DNA of 44,161 bases from Candidatus Omnitrophota bacterium (lineage in GTDB: Bacteria; Omnitrophota; Gorgyraeia; Zapsychrales; Fredricksoniimonadaceae): assembly GCA_015233675.1 (NCBI GenBank), contig JADFXH010000007.1, forward strand, positions 1 through 44,161, read 5' to 3'. Positions 30,383 to 39,116 of the stretch are shown here, one piece after another. A program made the translations under genes and the position numbers. The notes under the pieces are model-generated. The model saw only the letters and a program-made list of their open reading frames with translations. It was not told the DNA's origin and did no database searches. Position 1 is the stretch's first letter; the number at the start of each line of letters is the position of its first letter.

Positions 30383-31402
30383 TTAGAAAAAATTGTGCTG
30401 CAGAACTAGTTGCTTTAAACATTCGATCCACGTAGACTGGACATTAAGGCTTTCTACCATTTGCCAATGAGTTCCCCCATGCTTTTCAAAAAGTTTTTTG
30501 TATTCGCAGCCCATCTCAACAGTGGTCTCCAGACAATCCGCCACAAAAGACGGAGAAAAGGCCAGTATATTCTTAATGCCCTTTTGTGCCAATTGCTTGA
30601 TTATTTCATCTGTATAAGGCTTAATCCACGCCGTTTGACCTAAACGCGACTGGAAACAAACCGTATAGTCCCCTTCTTTGATACCTAATTCTTTGACCAG
30701 CAAACGCGTGGTCTCAAAACATTGGGCCCGGTAGCAATACCGGTTTTTATCTTGATACACCGAACAACAATCACCAAGCCGGCAATAATTTTCACCAGAA
30801 GCCTTAAGGACCTGATGCTCGGGTAAGCCATGATAACTAAACAGATAATGATCGTAATGTTTTTTGTCCATATATTTTTTACCTAATTGGACAAAAGAAT
30901 TGATAAAAAGAGGATGGTCAAAAAACCGTTCAATCACCTTTAACTTAGGGACCACTTCCCATCTCTTTATTTCGTTCATCACTTTTTCAATGGCTGATCC
31001 ACTTGAAGATGAAGCGTATTGAGGATATAGAGGAATAACGATCAATCTCCCGAGTGCCTTGTTCGTAAAGCGGGACAAGACCTTTGCGATGCCGGGGTTT
31101 TGATAACGCATGGCTAATTCTACTTGAAAACGTTCACCCAAAGCCTGTTGTAAAATTTTTTGGAGCTCTTGCCCGTAAACTTTCAAGGGAGAACCTTGCA
31201 GACCCCATAATTTACGGTAATTTTGGGATGACCTAGATGCCCGGAAAGGAACGATGACCAAATTAACCAGCAAAAACCTGCGCCAAAAAGGGATGTCTAT
31301 CACCCGCTCATCCATCAAAAATTCACGCAAATATTTACGAACATCTGCCGCCGAAGAACTATCGGGAGTTCCTAAATTGATAAGCAAAACGCCGGTCTTC
31401 AA
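30383..31402 (-). CDS. hemH: Ferrochelatase
   Basis: The 339 residues are a ferrochelatase: KTGVLLINLGTPDSSSAADV, YLREFLMDERVID, LYPQYASSSSGS, LFSYHGLPEHQVL with the metal-binding His, RYCYRAQCFETTRLL, and FSPSFVADCLETTVEMG. It inserts iron into a porphyrin (protoporphyrin or coproporphyrin) for heme. The TTG start, with AGGGTGA before it, is likely. It lies next to the broken ORF6N gene, and the TIGR04073-like gene is just upstream. Heme synthesis fits with menaquinone synthesis further on: a respiring ancestor or lifestyle. Confidence 0.95.
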   Translation of the reverse strand: MKTGVLLINLGTPDSSSAADVRKYLREFLMDERVIDIPFWRRFLLVNLVIVPFRASRSSQNYRKLWGLQGSPLKVYGQELQKILQQALGERFQVELAMRYQNPGIAKVLSRFTNKALGRLIVIPLYPQYASSSSGSAIEKVMNEIKRWEVVPKLKVIERFFDHPLFINSFVQLGKKYMDKKHYDHYLFSYHGLPEHQVLKASGENYCRLGDCCSVYQDKNRYCYRAQCFETTRLLVKELGIKEGDYTVCFQSRLGQTAWIKPYTDEIIKQLAQKGIKNILAFSPSFVADCLETTVEMGCEYKKLFEKHGGTHWQMVESLNVQSTWIECLKQLVLQHNFF

Positions 31403-31423
31403 ATATCACCCTGTTCCTTATTT

Positions 31424-31702
31424 TTATTTATACTGCGAGTCCAAAGGAGAGGTTGCCATGTTCAAAGTTCCGGTTATTATTTGCTTTGCCATATAAAAAC
31501 TTCCTTTAAGAATACCCCCGACAAGAGCAAACGGCAAAAACCTGGCATTAGCAGTTTCTTTTTTCACATTGTAGCTGATTTGTAAAGGGGACATCACCAC
31601 CTCCCTGGCCCCACCGTGGAATTTCTGCATACTACCAGCAAAACACGGCACGCTCAACGCAACCAGCGCTAAAACAATAAAAAAAGAAACTATGCTTTTC
31701 AT
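31424..31702 (-). CDS. Small exported protein, TIGR04073-like
   Basis: The 92 residues carry a signal peptide (SIVSFFIVLALVALSVPCFA, cut after about residue 22). A mature part with GGAREVVMSPLQISYNV and GSFYMAKQIITGTLNMATSP follows, which recalls the exosortase-associated TIGR04073 family of small periplasmic proteins. The function is unknown. It lies between nrdA-like and hemH genes. Confidence 0.6.
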   Translation of the reverse strand: MKSIVSFFIVLALVALSVPCFAGSMQKFHGGAREVVMSPLQISYNVKKETANARFLPFALVGGILKGSFYMAKQIITGTLNMATSPLDSQYK

Positions 31703-31730
31703 AAAGACCTCTCTGTCTTAGCGCTTGGGC

Positions 31731-34700
31731 CTATGCCAAGGCGTTTTTTTCAATACGGGTCGCAGCCATCGAACGCAAATAATAGGTTGTTTTCAATCCT
31801 CTTTCCCAAGCGTACATATACATATCACTGATCTTCTTACCGCTGGGCTTGGCCTGATACAAATTTAAGGACTGTCCCATGTCAATCCATTTCTGACGGC
31901 GGGATGCCGCCTCGATTATCCACTCATAATCAATCTCAAAGGCTGTGGCATATTTGGCTTTAAGTAACGAGGGCACACGCGTTATCTCCTGCACACTGCC
32001 GTCAAAATATTTTAAATCATCGATCATTTCCCTGTCCCAAATGCCTAATTGCTTAAGATCTTCAACCAGGCATTCATTGATTACTGTGAATTCACCGGAA
32101 ATATTACTTTTGACGAAAATATTCTTATACATGGGCTCAATGGACTGAGTTACACCGGTGATATTACCGATAGTTGCCGTCGGAGCAATGGCCGTAACTA
32201 AACTATTGCGCAACCCCGATTCTTTGATTGCCGCCCGCAGCAACGACCAATCCATACTTGAAGTGCGATCCATATCCAGATATCCACCGCGCTCTTTTTC
32301 CAAAAATTCGATAGTATCAATAGGCAAAAAACCACGATCCCACTTGGAGCCTTTAAAACTTGAGTAAGCTCCCCGCTCACGGGCCAAATCCACAGAGGCC
32401 TGCAGGGCATAATAAGAAACAACCTCCATGCTTCGATCGGCAAAGTCCACCGCTTCTTGGGACGCATAGCTAAAATTAAGGCTGTACAAGGCATCCTGAA
32501 AACCCATAATCCCTAAACCTACCGGACGGTGACGCTGATTCGCCGTTTTGGATTCAACAGTGGGATAAAAATTAATATCAATAACATTATCCAGTATGCG
32601 CACCGCGGTTGTAATTGTTTCCTTAAGTTTGGCCGTAGAGATGCCTTTGTCAGTGACGTGGGCGGCAAGATTGACAGAACCTAAACCGCATACGGCCGTT
32701 TCATCCTTGGAGGTGTTTAACAAAATTTCTGTACCTAAATTCGAACCATGCACCACACCGGCGTGGTCCTGCGCAGACCGCACATTCGAAGGGTCTTTCC
32801 ATGTGATCCAGGGATGTCCGGTTTCAAAAACCATGCCGAGCATCTTGCGCCATAATTGCACCGCAGAAATCGTTTTAAAATCTTTGATTTTTCCCTCTTG
32901 GGCCATTTGCTCATATTCTTCAAAGCGCTTCTCAAAAACCCGTCCGTATATATGATGAAGATCCGGAACATCAGACGGTGAAAACAATGTCCAGCCTGCG
33001 TTAGCCTTTACCCGTTTCATGAACAGATCCGGGATCCAGCAGGCCGTGTGCATATCGCGCGTACGGCGCCTTTCATCGCCGGTGCTCTTGCGTAATTGGA
33101 TAAATTCCTCAATATCCAAATGCCAAACTTCCAGATAAGCGCACATCGACCCATTACGCTTGCCGCCTTGATTAACAGCTAAAGCAGTATCATTGGCCAC
33201 TTTTAAAAATGGGATGACCCCTTGACTTTTACCGTTAATACCTTTGATATGGGCCCCCATGGCCCGAACGTTAGTCCAATCATTGCCCAAACCACCGCTC
33301 CATTTAGAAAGCATGGCATCATCCTGAATGCATTTAAAAATATGAGAAAGATCATCCTCAATGGTAGTCAAAAAGCAGGGCGACAATTGCGGATGACGGG
33401 TGCCGGAATTAAACAGCATCGGAGAAGATGGCATAAAACGAAAACTCGAAAGGGCATTATAAAACTCTATGGCTTTTTGATCCTTCTGTGCCCCCTCATT
33501 GGTCGCTAATCCCATGGCTATCCGCATCCAAAAAATTTGCGGCAATTCAATGCGGCGGTCTTCCCATTGAAGAAAATAACGGTCATACAAGGTCTGCAAT
33601 CCCATATAGCGAAAAATAAAGTCACGCTGTGGAACAATGGCCTTGCCTAATAATTTCAAATCAAAAAGATTTAAGGAGGGATCCAACAGTCCATAACAAA
33701 CGCCATTTTGAATATAGCTCGCCAGGTAATCCGGATACTCAGCCCGCATGCGTTCAAAAGAAACTTCCCGGCCCAAAGCTTCCTGATATTCCATTAAAAG
33801 CAATAAACGAGCGGCCACAAATCCATAATTTGGTTCTTTCTCTATAAAAGAACGCGCGGCCATGACATTGACCTGAAATACCTGGTTCTCAGTCATGCCA
33901 TTAAAATAATCCTTAACAGCTTTTTTAAAAAGCTCATCGACACAAATGTCTGCCAAACCTTTGCAGCAAGTTTCAAATCTAAACCGAACCTCATCCAAAT
34001 CAATAGGCCGCTCAACACCCTTTTCGTTCTTGATGGCTAGATTTTTGCCCCATTCAACAGGCTCTTCGATTTGAATCCGTCCATGGCTACGACGGGCTTT
34101 AGCGCGGTCTTCCCTATAAATATTATAACGCTTGGCCACTTCATGATATCCCGCGGCCACAATCATTCTTTCAACAATATCCTGCACTTCTTCAATATGG
34201 ATAGATTTACCGTCCGGCCAACGTGAAAGGATCTCGCAGGTGACTTTTTCCGCAAGCTCTTGGGCTTTTTCGATTAAAATTTCATTATAAACGCCCTTAT
34301 TCTGGGCTATCAGGGCCTTGGCAATCGCTAAAGTAATTTTTTCTTGCTTAAAAGAAACCACCTTGCCGTCACGCTTGATCACAGAATAAAATTCGAATAA
34401 TTTGCGGCGCTCTGAACGATGGCGTCGATAACTGGCATAACGCTCGCCGGCTTCCTTATGACCGTTTTCATATAGCTGACGGATCACTTCATCCTGGATT
34501 TCTTCAACCGTTAAAAAAGGCCTCTGGGCCGCCCGCTCCTTAATGACAGCCACCACGCAATCAGTGACTTTTTGGGCATTTCTCATGATCTCTTCACTAA
34601 GTTCAGACTCGCGTGGAAGGCCTATTTGTTCTTTAAAAGAATTGGCTACGGCAAGGGTAATGCGGTTAGGGATAAATTCGATGATCTGGCCATTGCGCTT

Positions 34701-34736
34701 TTGGACTTTAATTTCAGGATTTGAAGTAGTTTCCAT
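31731..34736 (-). CDS. nrdA: Class I ribonucleotide reductase large subunit, active-site Cys replaced
   Basis: The 1001 residues have two N-terminal ATP-cones (about 10-110 and 120-215), then the NrdA barrel: SPCFLTTIEDDL with the first redox Cys, GGKRNGSMCAYLEVWHLDIE, DETAVCGLGSVNL with the second, PTATIGNITGVTQSIEP, and TTYYLRSMAATRIEK with both radical-transfer Tyr. Two key parts are missing. In SNLGTEILLNTS the thiyl-radical Cys of NLC is Gly (codon GGT at 32735-32733). The protein also ends at NALA without the usual C-terminal cysteine tail of about 30 residues. No nrdB is adjacent. As read, the protein should not reduce ribonucleotides; an error at one base would restore only the first. 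Confidence 0.9.
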   Translation of the reverse strand: METTSNPEIKVQKRNGQIIEFIPNRITLAVANSFKEQIGLPRESELSEEIMRNAQKVTDCVVAVIKERAAQRPFLTVEEIQDEVIRQLYENGHKEAGERYASYRRHRSERRKLFEFYSVIKRDGKVVSFKQEKITLAIAKALIAQNKGVYNEILIEKAQELAEKVTCEILSRWPDGKSIHIEEVQDIVERMIVAAGYHEVAKRYNIYREDRAKARRSHGRIQIEEPVEWGKNLAIKNEKGVERPIDLDEVRFRFETCCKGLADICVDELFKKAVKDYFNGMTENQVFQVNVMAARSFIEKEPNYGFVAARLLLLMEYQEALGREVSFERMRAEYPDYLASYIQNGVCYGLLDPSLNLFDLKLLGKAIVPQRDFIFRYMGLQTLYDRYFLQWEDRRIELPQIFWMRIAMGLATNEGAQKDQKAIEFYNALSSFRFMPSSPMLFNSGTRHPQLSPCFLTTIEDDLSHIFKCIQDDAMLSKWSGGLGNDWTNVRAMGAHIKGINGKSQGVIPFLKVANDTALAVNQGGKRNGSMCAYLEVWHLDIEEFIQLRKSTGDERRRTRDMHTACWIPDLFMKRVKANAGWTLFSPSDVPDLHHIYGRVFEKRFEEYEQMAQEGKIKDFKTISAVQLWRKMLGMVFETGHPWITWKDPSNVRSAQDHAGVVHGSNLGTEILLNTSKDETAVCGLGSVNLAAHVTDKGISTAKLKETITTAVRILDNVIDINFYPTVESKTANQRHRPVGLGIMGFQDALYSLNFSYASQEAVDFADRSMEVVSYYALQASVDLARERGAYSSFKGSKWDRGFLPIDTIEFLEKERGGYLDMDRTSSMDWSLLRAAIKESGLRNSLVTAIAPTATIGNITGVTQSIEPMYKNIFVKSNISGEFTVINECLVEDLKQLGIWDREMIDDLKYFDGSVQEITRVPSLLKAKYATAFEIDYEWIIEAASRRQKWIDMGQSLNLYQAKPSGKKISDMYMYAWERGLKTTYYLRSMAATRIEKNALA

Positions 34737-34753
34737 GGGCCGTCATTATCCAA

Positions 34754-34779
34754 TTCCTCCCCCTTAGACGGGGGAGGAA
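34754..34779. repeat. GC-rich palindrome between nrdA and sod
   Basis: TTCCTCCCCC (34754-34763), a six-base loop and GGGGGAGGAA (34770-34779) form a perfect 10-bp stem. On the minus strand it lies behind the reading direction of sod's end and before nrdA, and could slow transcription, but no T run follows. Its right arm includes an AGGAGG-like stretch 17 nt from the nrdA ATG. Confidence 0.5.
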
Positions 34780-34788
34780 AATTATATG

Positions 34789-35403
34789 TTACTTTTTGAC
34801 CGCGTTGAAACGCCTTTCAACTTCCTTCCAGTTGATTACATTCCAAAAGGCTGCAATGTAATCAGCACGACGATTCTGGTAATGCAGATAATAGGCATGC
34901 TCCCAAACATCAATGACCAGAATAGGTGTTTTCCCTTCCTGCAAGGGACTGTCCTGATTGGCCGTCGAAGATATTTCCAACTTGCCGTTTTCGGTGACGC
35001 AGAGCCACGCCCAGCCGCTGCCAAAACGAGTAAGGGCCGCTTGAGCAAATTTTTCTTTGAACACATCAAAAGAACCATAAGCCTGATTAATTTCCGCGGC
35101 AACCTGACCTTGAGGCTGACCGCCCGCATTAGGGCCGATAACAGTCCAAAAGAAAGTATGGTTGGCGTGTCCGCCGCCATTATTGCGTACCGCCGTACGA
35201 ATATCTTCCGGTACGTCTTTAAGGTTTACAATCAAATCCTCTACGGATTTACTTTCCAAATGCGCTTGCCCTTTGATGGCATTATTGAGATTATTAACAT
35301 AAGTTTGATGATGCTTCGAATGATGGATTTCCATGGTACGCACATCAATGTGCGGTTCCAAGGCATTATACGGATATGCCAACGTGGGTAAAGTGTATGC
35401 CAT
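34789..35403 (-). CDS. Superoxide dismutase (Fe/Mn family)
   Basis: The 204 residues are a complete Fe/Mn superoxide dismutase: [43 protein letters not shown], the FGSGWAWL signature and the metal site [19 protein letters not shown]. All four metal ligands are present. It disproportionates superoxide in the cytoplasm (no signal peptide). GGAGG lies before the ATG. It follows the thiol peroxidase gene, so the two form an oxidative-stress pair. Fe or Mn use cannot be told by eye. Confidence 0.96.
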   Translation of the reverse strand: MAYTLPTLAYPYNALEPHIDVRTMEIHHSKHHQTYVNNLNNAIKGQAHLESKSVEDLIVNLKDVPEDIRTAVRNNGGGHANHTFFWTVIGPNAGGQPQGQVAAEINQAYGSFDVFKEKFAQAALTRFGSGWAWLCVTENGKLEISSTANQDSPLQEGKTPILVIDVWEHAYYLHYQNRRADYIAAFWNVINWKEVERRFNAVKK

Positions 35404-35473
35404 ATTCGCCTCCTTCTCTAAAATTCCATAAGTTTTTCCATTGATTAGGTTGGGCCAACGCCCTTCTTAATTA

Positions 35474-36019
35474 TTAATGATGCCCACCGCAGCCGCAAGA
35501 CCCGCCTTTAGCGATCCCTCCTTTAACGGCTTTTAATACTTCATCATAGTTAGGCTCACTGGTTACTTCTTTGACTAACTGAATGTACGTCACCCGGCCG
35601 CCCTCATCAACCACAAAAATACAGCGGGCTAAAAGATTTAAGCCTTTGATCAAAACCCCATAAATTTCACCAAAATTACCGCGATAATCAGACAAGGTCT
35701 TAACAGCTGTGGCGCCAGCAGCCCCGCACCAGCGTTTTTGGGCGAAAGGCAGGTCTTTGCTGATAGTCAAAACGACCACATCCGGGAATTTGGATGCTTC
35801 CTGGTTAAATCTTTTGGTTTGAAGATCACACACCGGAGTATCCAGCGACGGCACAACGGATATAATAACTTTCTTCCCTTTAAAAGATGACAACTTGACT
35901 TCAGAAAGATCATTGGCCACCAAAGTAGCATCAGGGGACTGATCTCCTGTTTTTATTTCATGTCCCATCAAGGCCAAAGGACTGCCTTTCATGGTGATAA
36001 TACCAATACGTTCTGTCAT
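35474..36019 (-). CDS. tpx: Thiol peroxidase (Tpx-type peroxiredoxin)
   Basis: The 181 residues are an atypical 2-Cys peroxiredoxin with SVVPSLDTPVCDLQTKRFN (peroxidatic Cys) and RWCGAAGATA (resolving Cys). It reduces peroxides using thioredoxin. ATG 36019 is preferred, since GGGAGG lies 7 nt before it, over a longer upstream frame. The C-terminus adds a Gly-Cys-His tail (GGSCGCGGHH) that standard Tpx lacks and that could bind metal. It is between menE and the superoxide dismutase gene. Confidence 0.93.
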   Translation of the reverse strand: MTERIGIITMKGSPLALMGHEIKTGDQSPDATLVANDLSEVKLSSFKGKKVIISVVPSLDTPVCDLQTKRFNQEASKFPDVVVLTISKDLPFAQKRWCGAAGATAVKTLSDYRGNFGEIYGVLIKGLNLLARCIFVVDEGGRVTYIQLVKEVTSEPNYDEVLKAVKGGIAKGGSCGCGGHH

Positions 36020-36080
36020 TAAAGCACCTCCCTTTCTAAAGGTAAACCTAAAAACATAATACAACCTTCTTTATGTTTGG

Positions 36081-37475
36081 TCAATGGTTTGAACGACGGG
36101 GCAACATTTTTAAAAATTCCTGACGGGAAATTTTGAGCCCATGGCTCATTAAAGCCTGCGGCCATAGATGAAATGCTGCCGGAACTTTAAAACGCGGCAA
36201 ATCGGCTTGAAGGCATTTGACTAAATAGTCTTCCGGTAAAGGATTACCTTCAAATTTTATAAAAGCAACGGGCCTATGGCCAAACTCCTTGTCTTCTTTG
36301 GGGACAACTACAGCCCCTATGATTCCCTTAATACTCAAAAGGGCTTTCTCAATCTCTTCCGGATGTATATTCTCCCCTCCGGAAATAAACAGGCTGTCAC
36401 GACGGCCGGTCACGGTCAGACAGCCCTCTTTGTCCAATTGTCCCATATCTCCAGTAGGAAACCAAAGGTCGTTCTTATTATGGATTCCCGCTTTCGCGGG
36501 AATGACATTGGAAAAAGAACGAAGGGGCAAATGATATTTTGTCCCCGCCACATACCCTTTGAATAAAACTTCACCCCTGACCAATATTTCCCCTTCGGAA
36601 GAAATCTTTAATTGCCGATAGGGAAGGACTTTGACGCAGGCCTGATCGATGGCAGCAACTTTCCCCGTCGCAACCTGAGAAGACATTTCCGTTAAACCAT
36701 AACTTAAATAAATATTCAAACCTGATTTTACAGAACTCTCGATTAGGGCCCGGGGGATAGCACTCCCCCCAAGTAAAATGCACTTAAGCGATCGCAACAA
36801 AACATGATTCTTCTCATCGGCTAATAATCTTTGCAATTGCGTGCTTACTAAAGAAATATGGGTTGCTTTGGCTCGCTCTATGCCTTGCATCAAATCCGAG
36901 TCGTTGACGATCACTAAACCGGCTCCATACGATATACAACGCACGGTGATGGAAATGCCGGAGACATGATACAACGGCAAAGATAAAAGCCATCGGTCCG
37001 TTGACGTCAAAGGGATGATCTCATTTGAACCTTGAGCGCTGTAAAAATGATTGCCCCACGTATGCACCGCGGCCTTGGCTTCACCGCTTGATCCCGATGT
37101 AGCAATAACGGTTACTTCCTGCTCTTTATCTAAAACTTTATACCCCTGAGCCTCAACTTGCTGCCGGGCATCAAAACAAACAACACGTTTAATATCAGCA
37201 GAACGGAATAAATGACGGGCATTGACTTTAGCCGCGTAGGAAGTTATGGTTTTATCCGGCCAGCGCGGGCTAATTACAACTGCCAGGGCCTTTATCTGCC
37301 ATAAAGCCAGCAATAAAATCACATACTCGATGCTATTCTCATCGCAAATAGCAATACGGTCACCGGCTTTGATCCCCATGCCTTTTAACTGTTTAACGGC
37401 ACAGGCCAGATACAGCAACAATTGCTGGTTCTTGATTTGCCGCGCACCCCAGATGATAGAGAAATTATTATTCAG
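36081..37475 (-). CDS. menE: O-succinylbenzoate-CoA ligase, with repeat-derived insertion
   Basis: About 464 residues of an AMP-forming acyl-CoA synthetase: GIKAGDRIAICDENS, ATSGSSGEAKAAVHTWGNH (P-loop), LYHVSGI, LSYGLTEMSS, WFPTGDMGQLDKEG and GRRDSLFISGGENIHPEEIE. With menC, menA and menB beside it the substrate is o-succinylbenzoate. The start is not ATG: CTG at 37475, 5 nt after GGGGAGGGGG, is the best fit, and a TTG at 37421 would cut off the first segment. Before WFPTGDMG the chain carries NVIPAKAGIHNKNDL, the translation of a palindromic repeat (36485-36502). The frame is kept, so the enzyme may still work. Confidence 0.88.
   Translation of the reverse strand: MNNNFSIIWGARQIKNQQLLLYLACAVKQLKGMGIKAGDRIAICDENSIEYVILLLALWQIKALAVVISPRWPDKTITSYAAKVNARHLFRSADIKRVVCFDARQQVEAQGYKVLDKEQEVTVIATSGSSGEAKAAVHTWGNHFYSAQGSNEIIPLTSTDRWLLSLPLYHVSGISITVRCISYGAGLVIVNDSDLMQGIERAKATHISLVSTQLQRLLADEKNHVLLRSLKCILLGGSAIPRALIESSVKSGLNIYLSYGLTEMSSQVATGKVAAIDQACVKVLPYRQLKISSEGEILVRGEVLFKGYVAGTKYHLPLRSFSNVIPAKAGIHNKNDLWFPTGDMGQLDKEGCLTVTGRRDSLFISGGENIHPEEIEKALLSIKGIIGAVVVPKEDKEFGHRPVAFIKFEGNPLPEDYLVKCLQADLPRFKVPAAFHLWPQALMSHGLKISRQEFLKMLPRRSNH
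36485..36502. repeat. REP-type palindrome inside menE
   Basis: TTCCCGC-TTTC-GCGGGAA with the flank GGA before and TGAC after is identical to the repeat inside the receiver gene at 17750-17767. It gives the peptide VIPAKAGIH here. Confidence 0.88.
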
Positions 37476-37496
37476 TTTGTCCCCCTCCCCGCATTA

Positions 37497-38012
37497 TTAG
37501 CAGCCAACCCCATTAGTAACGCAAATGGGACAGCCGGGAGAGCCGGCAGTGCATAAAGTGGGTGGGCCACCCGTACCAGTAAAGCAGGAAACCGAACTGC
37601 CGTTCATAAAACAAGCATTATCGGCTTGGGGTGCCGGCCCCACAGAATAAATAACATAATATGGCGCGTTAGCATTGTCCGGCCCCTCATAGCCATACTC
37701 CTGATCACTGCTGACACAAAAAATTACCGAAGAAGAACAAAAAGGGTCATAGAGATAAGAAGAAATTATTTGTGGCGATGCATTAATCAAAGCAGGTTGT
37801 GCTGCAGCCAAAGAATTGGGATAAGCATGCGGTGTAGAAAACGCATAATACGACTCAACCGCAGACTGGAGCGTTGCCAACTCGTGTTTGACCTTGGTTA
37901 TATTTGCGGCATCCTGCATGCCCTTCATACGAGGAATAGCAATACCAATCAAAATCACCAGCACTGAAATAACAATTACCAGTTCAATGATCGTAAATGC
38001 TTTTTTTTGCAT
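37497..38012 (-). CDS. Type IV pilin-like / pseudopilin protein
   Basis: The 171 residues start with a class III leader and helix, KKAFTIIELVIVISVLVILI, with the conserved Glu at position 5 of the mature chain. Ala stands at the -1 site, where Gly is usual. A GspG-like alpha helix (KVKHELATLQSAVESYYAFS) and a globular, Cys-rich C-terminal domain (several Cys pairs) follow. Such proteins form pili or type II secretion pseudopili. It lies between menC and menE, 21 nt before the CTG start of menE, which is unusual company. Confidence 0.85.
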   Translation of the reverse strand: MQKKAFTIIELVIVISVLVILIGIAIPRMKGMQDAANITKVKHELATLQSAVESYYAFSTPHAYPNSLAAAQPALINASPQIISSYLYDPFCSSSVIFCVSSDQEYGYEGPDNANAPYYVIYSVGPAPQADNACFMNGSSVSCFTGTGGPPTLCTAGSPGCPICVTNGVGC

Positions 38013-38054
38013 AATTTTACCTTTCTAGGTCATTTAACAAAAAACCTTTTAACT

Positions 38055-39116
38055 CTATATTAAAAGCTCTTTTTTGATAATCCCCTGCTCATTGACGATT
38101 GGTTTAACATTTTTAAACCAGCGCTCAGTGCCTAGCCCGGCGATTTGACCGCTTAGACAAGCTAAGTTGGCTAATACTTTAAAACCCACCGGCGATTCAA
38201 AAGCAGCGCTGATAATGGCCTTACGTTTTAAAAAACGCGCCTCTTCAATCCAGTCCAAACATGGGACAAGACCTAAAATCATAGGTTTTAGCACATAGGC
38301 AACGACCCCTTCATGCTCTGCCAAAGGCGAAGAACAGCACCCCGGTAAACGGATACCGCTTCGCACCACCGACAAGGTTTCATCTAAAGCAACCCTCATT
38401 CGGGTCTGCTGATAAAAAGAATCCAATTGGCTGACATCATTAACAGGCTCCTCGATAAAATCAATTTTCTGCCTGCCTACTAACTCGGCAAATATACATG
38501 CCTCTTTAAGGCTCCATACTCGATTGCCATCTAAACGCAAATAAGAATCCTGCCCTAAAAAACCGCGGATATCTTGGATCTTTTTAACATCCAAAGCGAT
38601 ATTGCGGTCTCCTACCTTTAATTTGAAAACCTTGAAACCTTGCAGTGAAAATTGTTTAACATCAGCCACCACTTCCTGATGCGTCCCTTGAAGCAAAACA
38701 GCAGTTTGGACATCCTTAAGATCAGCTCCTAAGAATTCGGCTAAGCTCTTATTTGCCGCTTGAGAAGCCAGCATCAAAACAGCAGACTCAATGGCAAAGC
38801 GCACCGAAGCGCATGTATTCAAAATGTGGGGATCATGCCTCAAGAGATCAAGTAATCCATCCTTTTGAAGAGGGATTTTAAACTCCGTCAAATAAGCTCG
38901 GGTTTCCGTCAGGTCATGCTTTGCACGCCGGATGGTTTCCTGGCTGACTCCTTCTAAAGGGGCAATCTCACCTTGGGCATTCAGACCATCGGAAGTTTTG
39001 AGTGTTAAGTAAAAACCACTGCGCTCACGGATGGTATTACCGGCGAAAGTAAAAGGCTTTAGAAAAGGAATTTTAAAGGGCAGGCAGTCGATCTGGATGA
39101 TAGTTAATGGCTGCAT
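38055..39116 (-). CDS. menC: O-succinylbenzoate synthase
   Basis: The 353 residues belong to the enolase superfamily: PFTFAGNTIRERSGFYL, KVFKLKVGDRN with the catalytic Lys, LRLDGNRVWSLKEA (first metal ligand), DFIEEPVND, RVALDETLS and AYVLKPMILG with the second Lys. It dehydrates SHCHC to o-succinylbenzoate in menaquinone synthesis. ATG 39116, with AGGA 8 nt before, is preferred to ATG 39125; either overlaps the end of menA. Confidence 0.92.
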   Translation of the reverse strand: MQPLTIIQIDCLPFKIPFLKPFTFAGNTIRERSGFYLTLKTSDGLNAQGEIAPLEGVSQETIRRAKHDLTETRAYLTEFKIPLQKDGLLDLLRHDPHILNTCASVRFAIESAVLMLASQAANKSLAEFLGADLKDVQTAVLLQGTHQEVVADVKQFSLQGFKVFKLKVGDRNIALDVKKIQDIRGFLGQDSYLRLDGNRVWSLKEACIFAELVGRQKIDFIEEPVNDVSQLDSFYQQTRMRVALDETLSVVRSGIRLPGCCSSPLAEHEGVVAYVLKPMILGLVPCLDWIEEARFLKRKAIISAAFESPVGFKVLANLACLSGQIAGLGTERWFKNVKPIVNEQGIIKKELLI

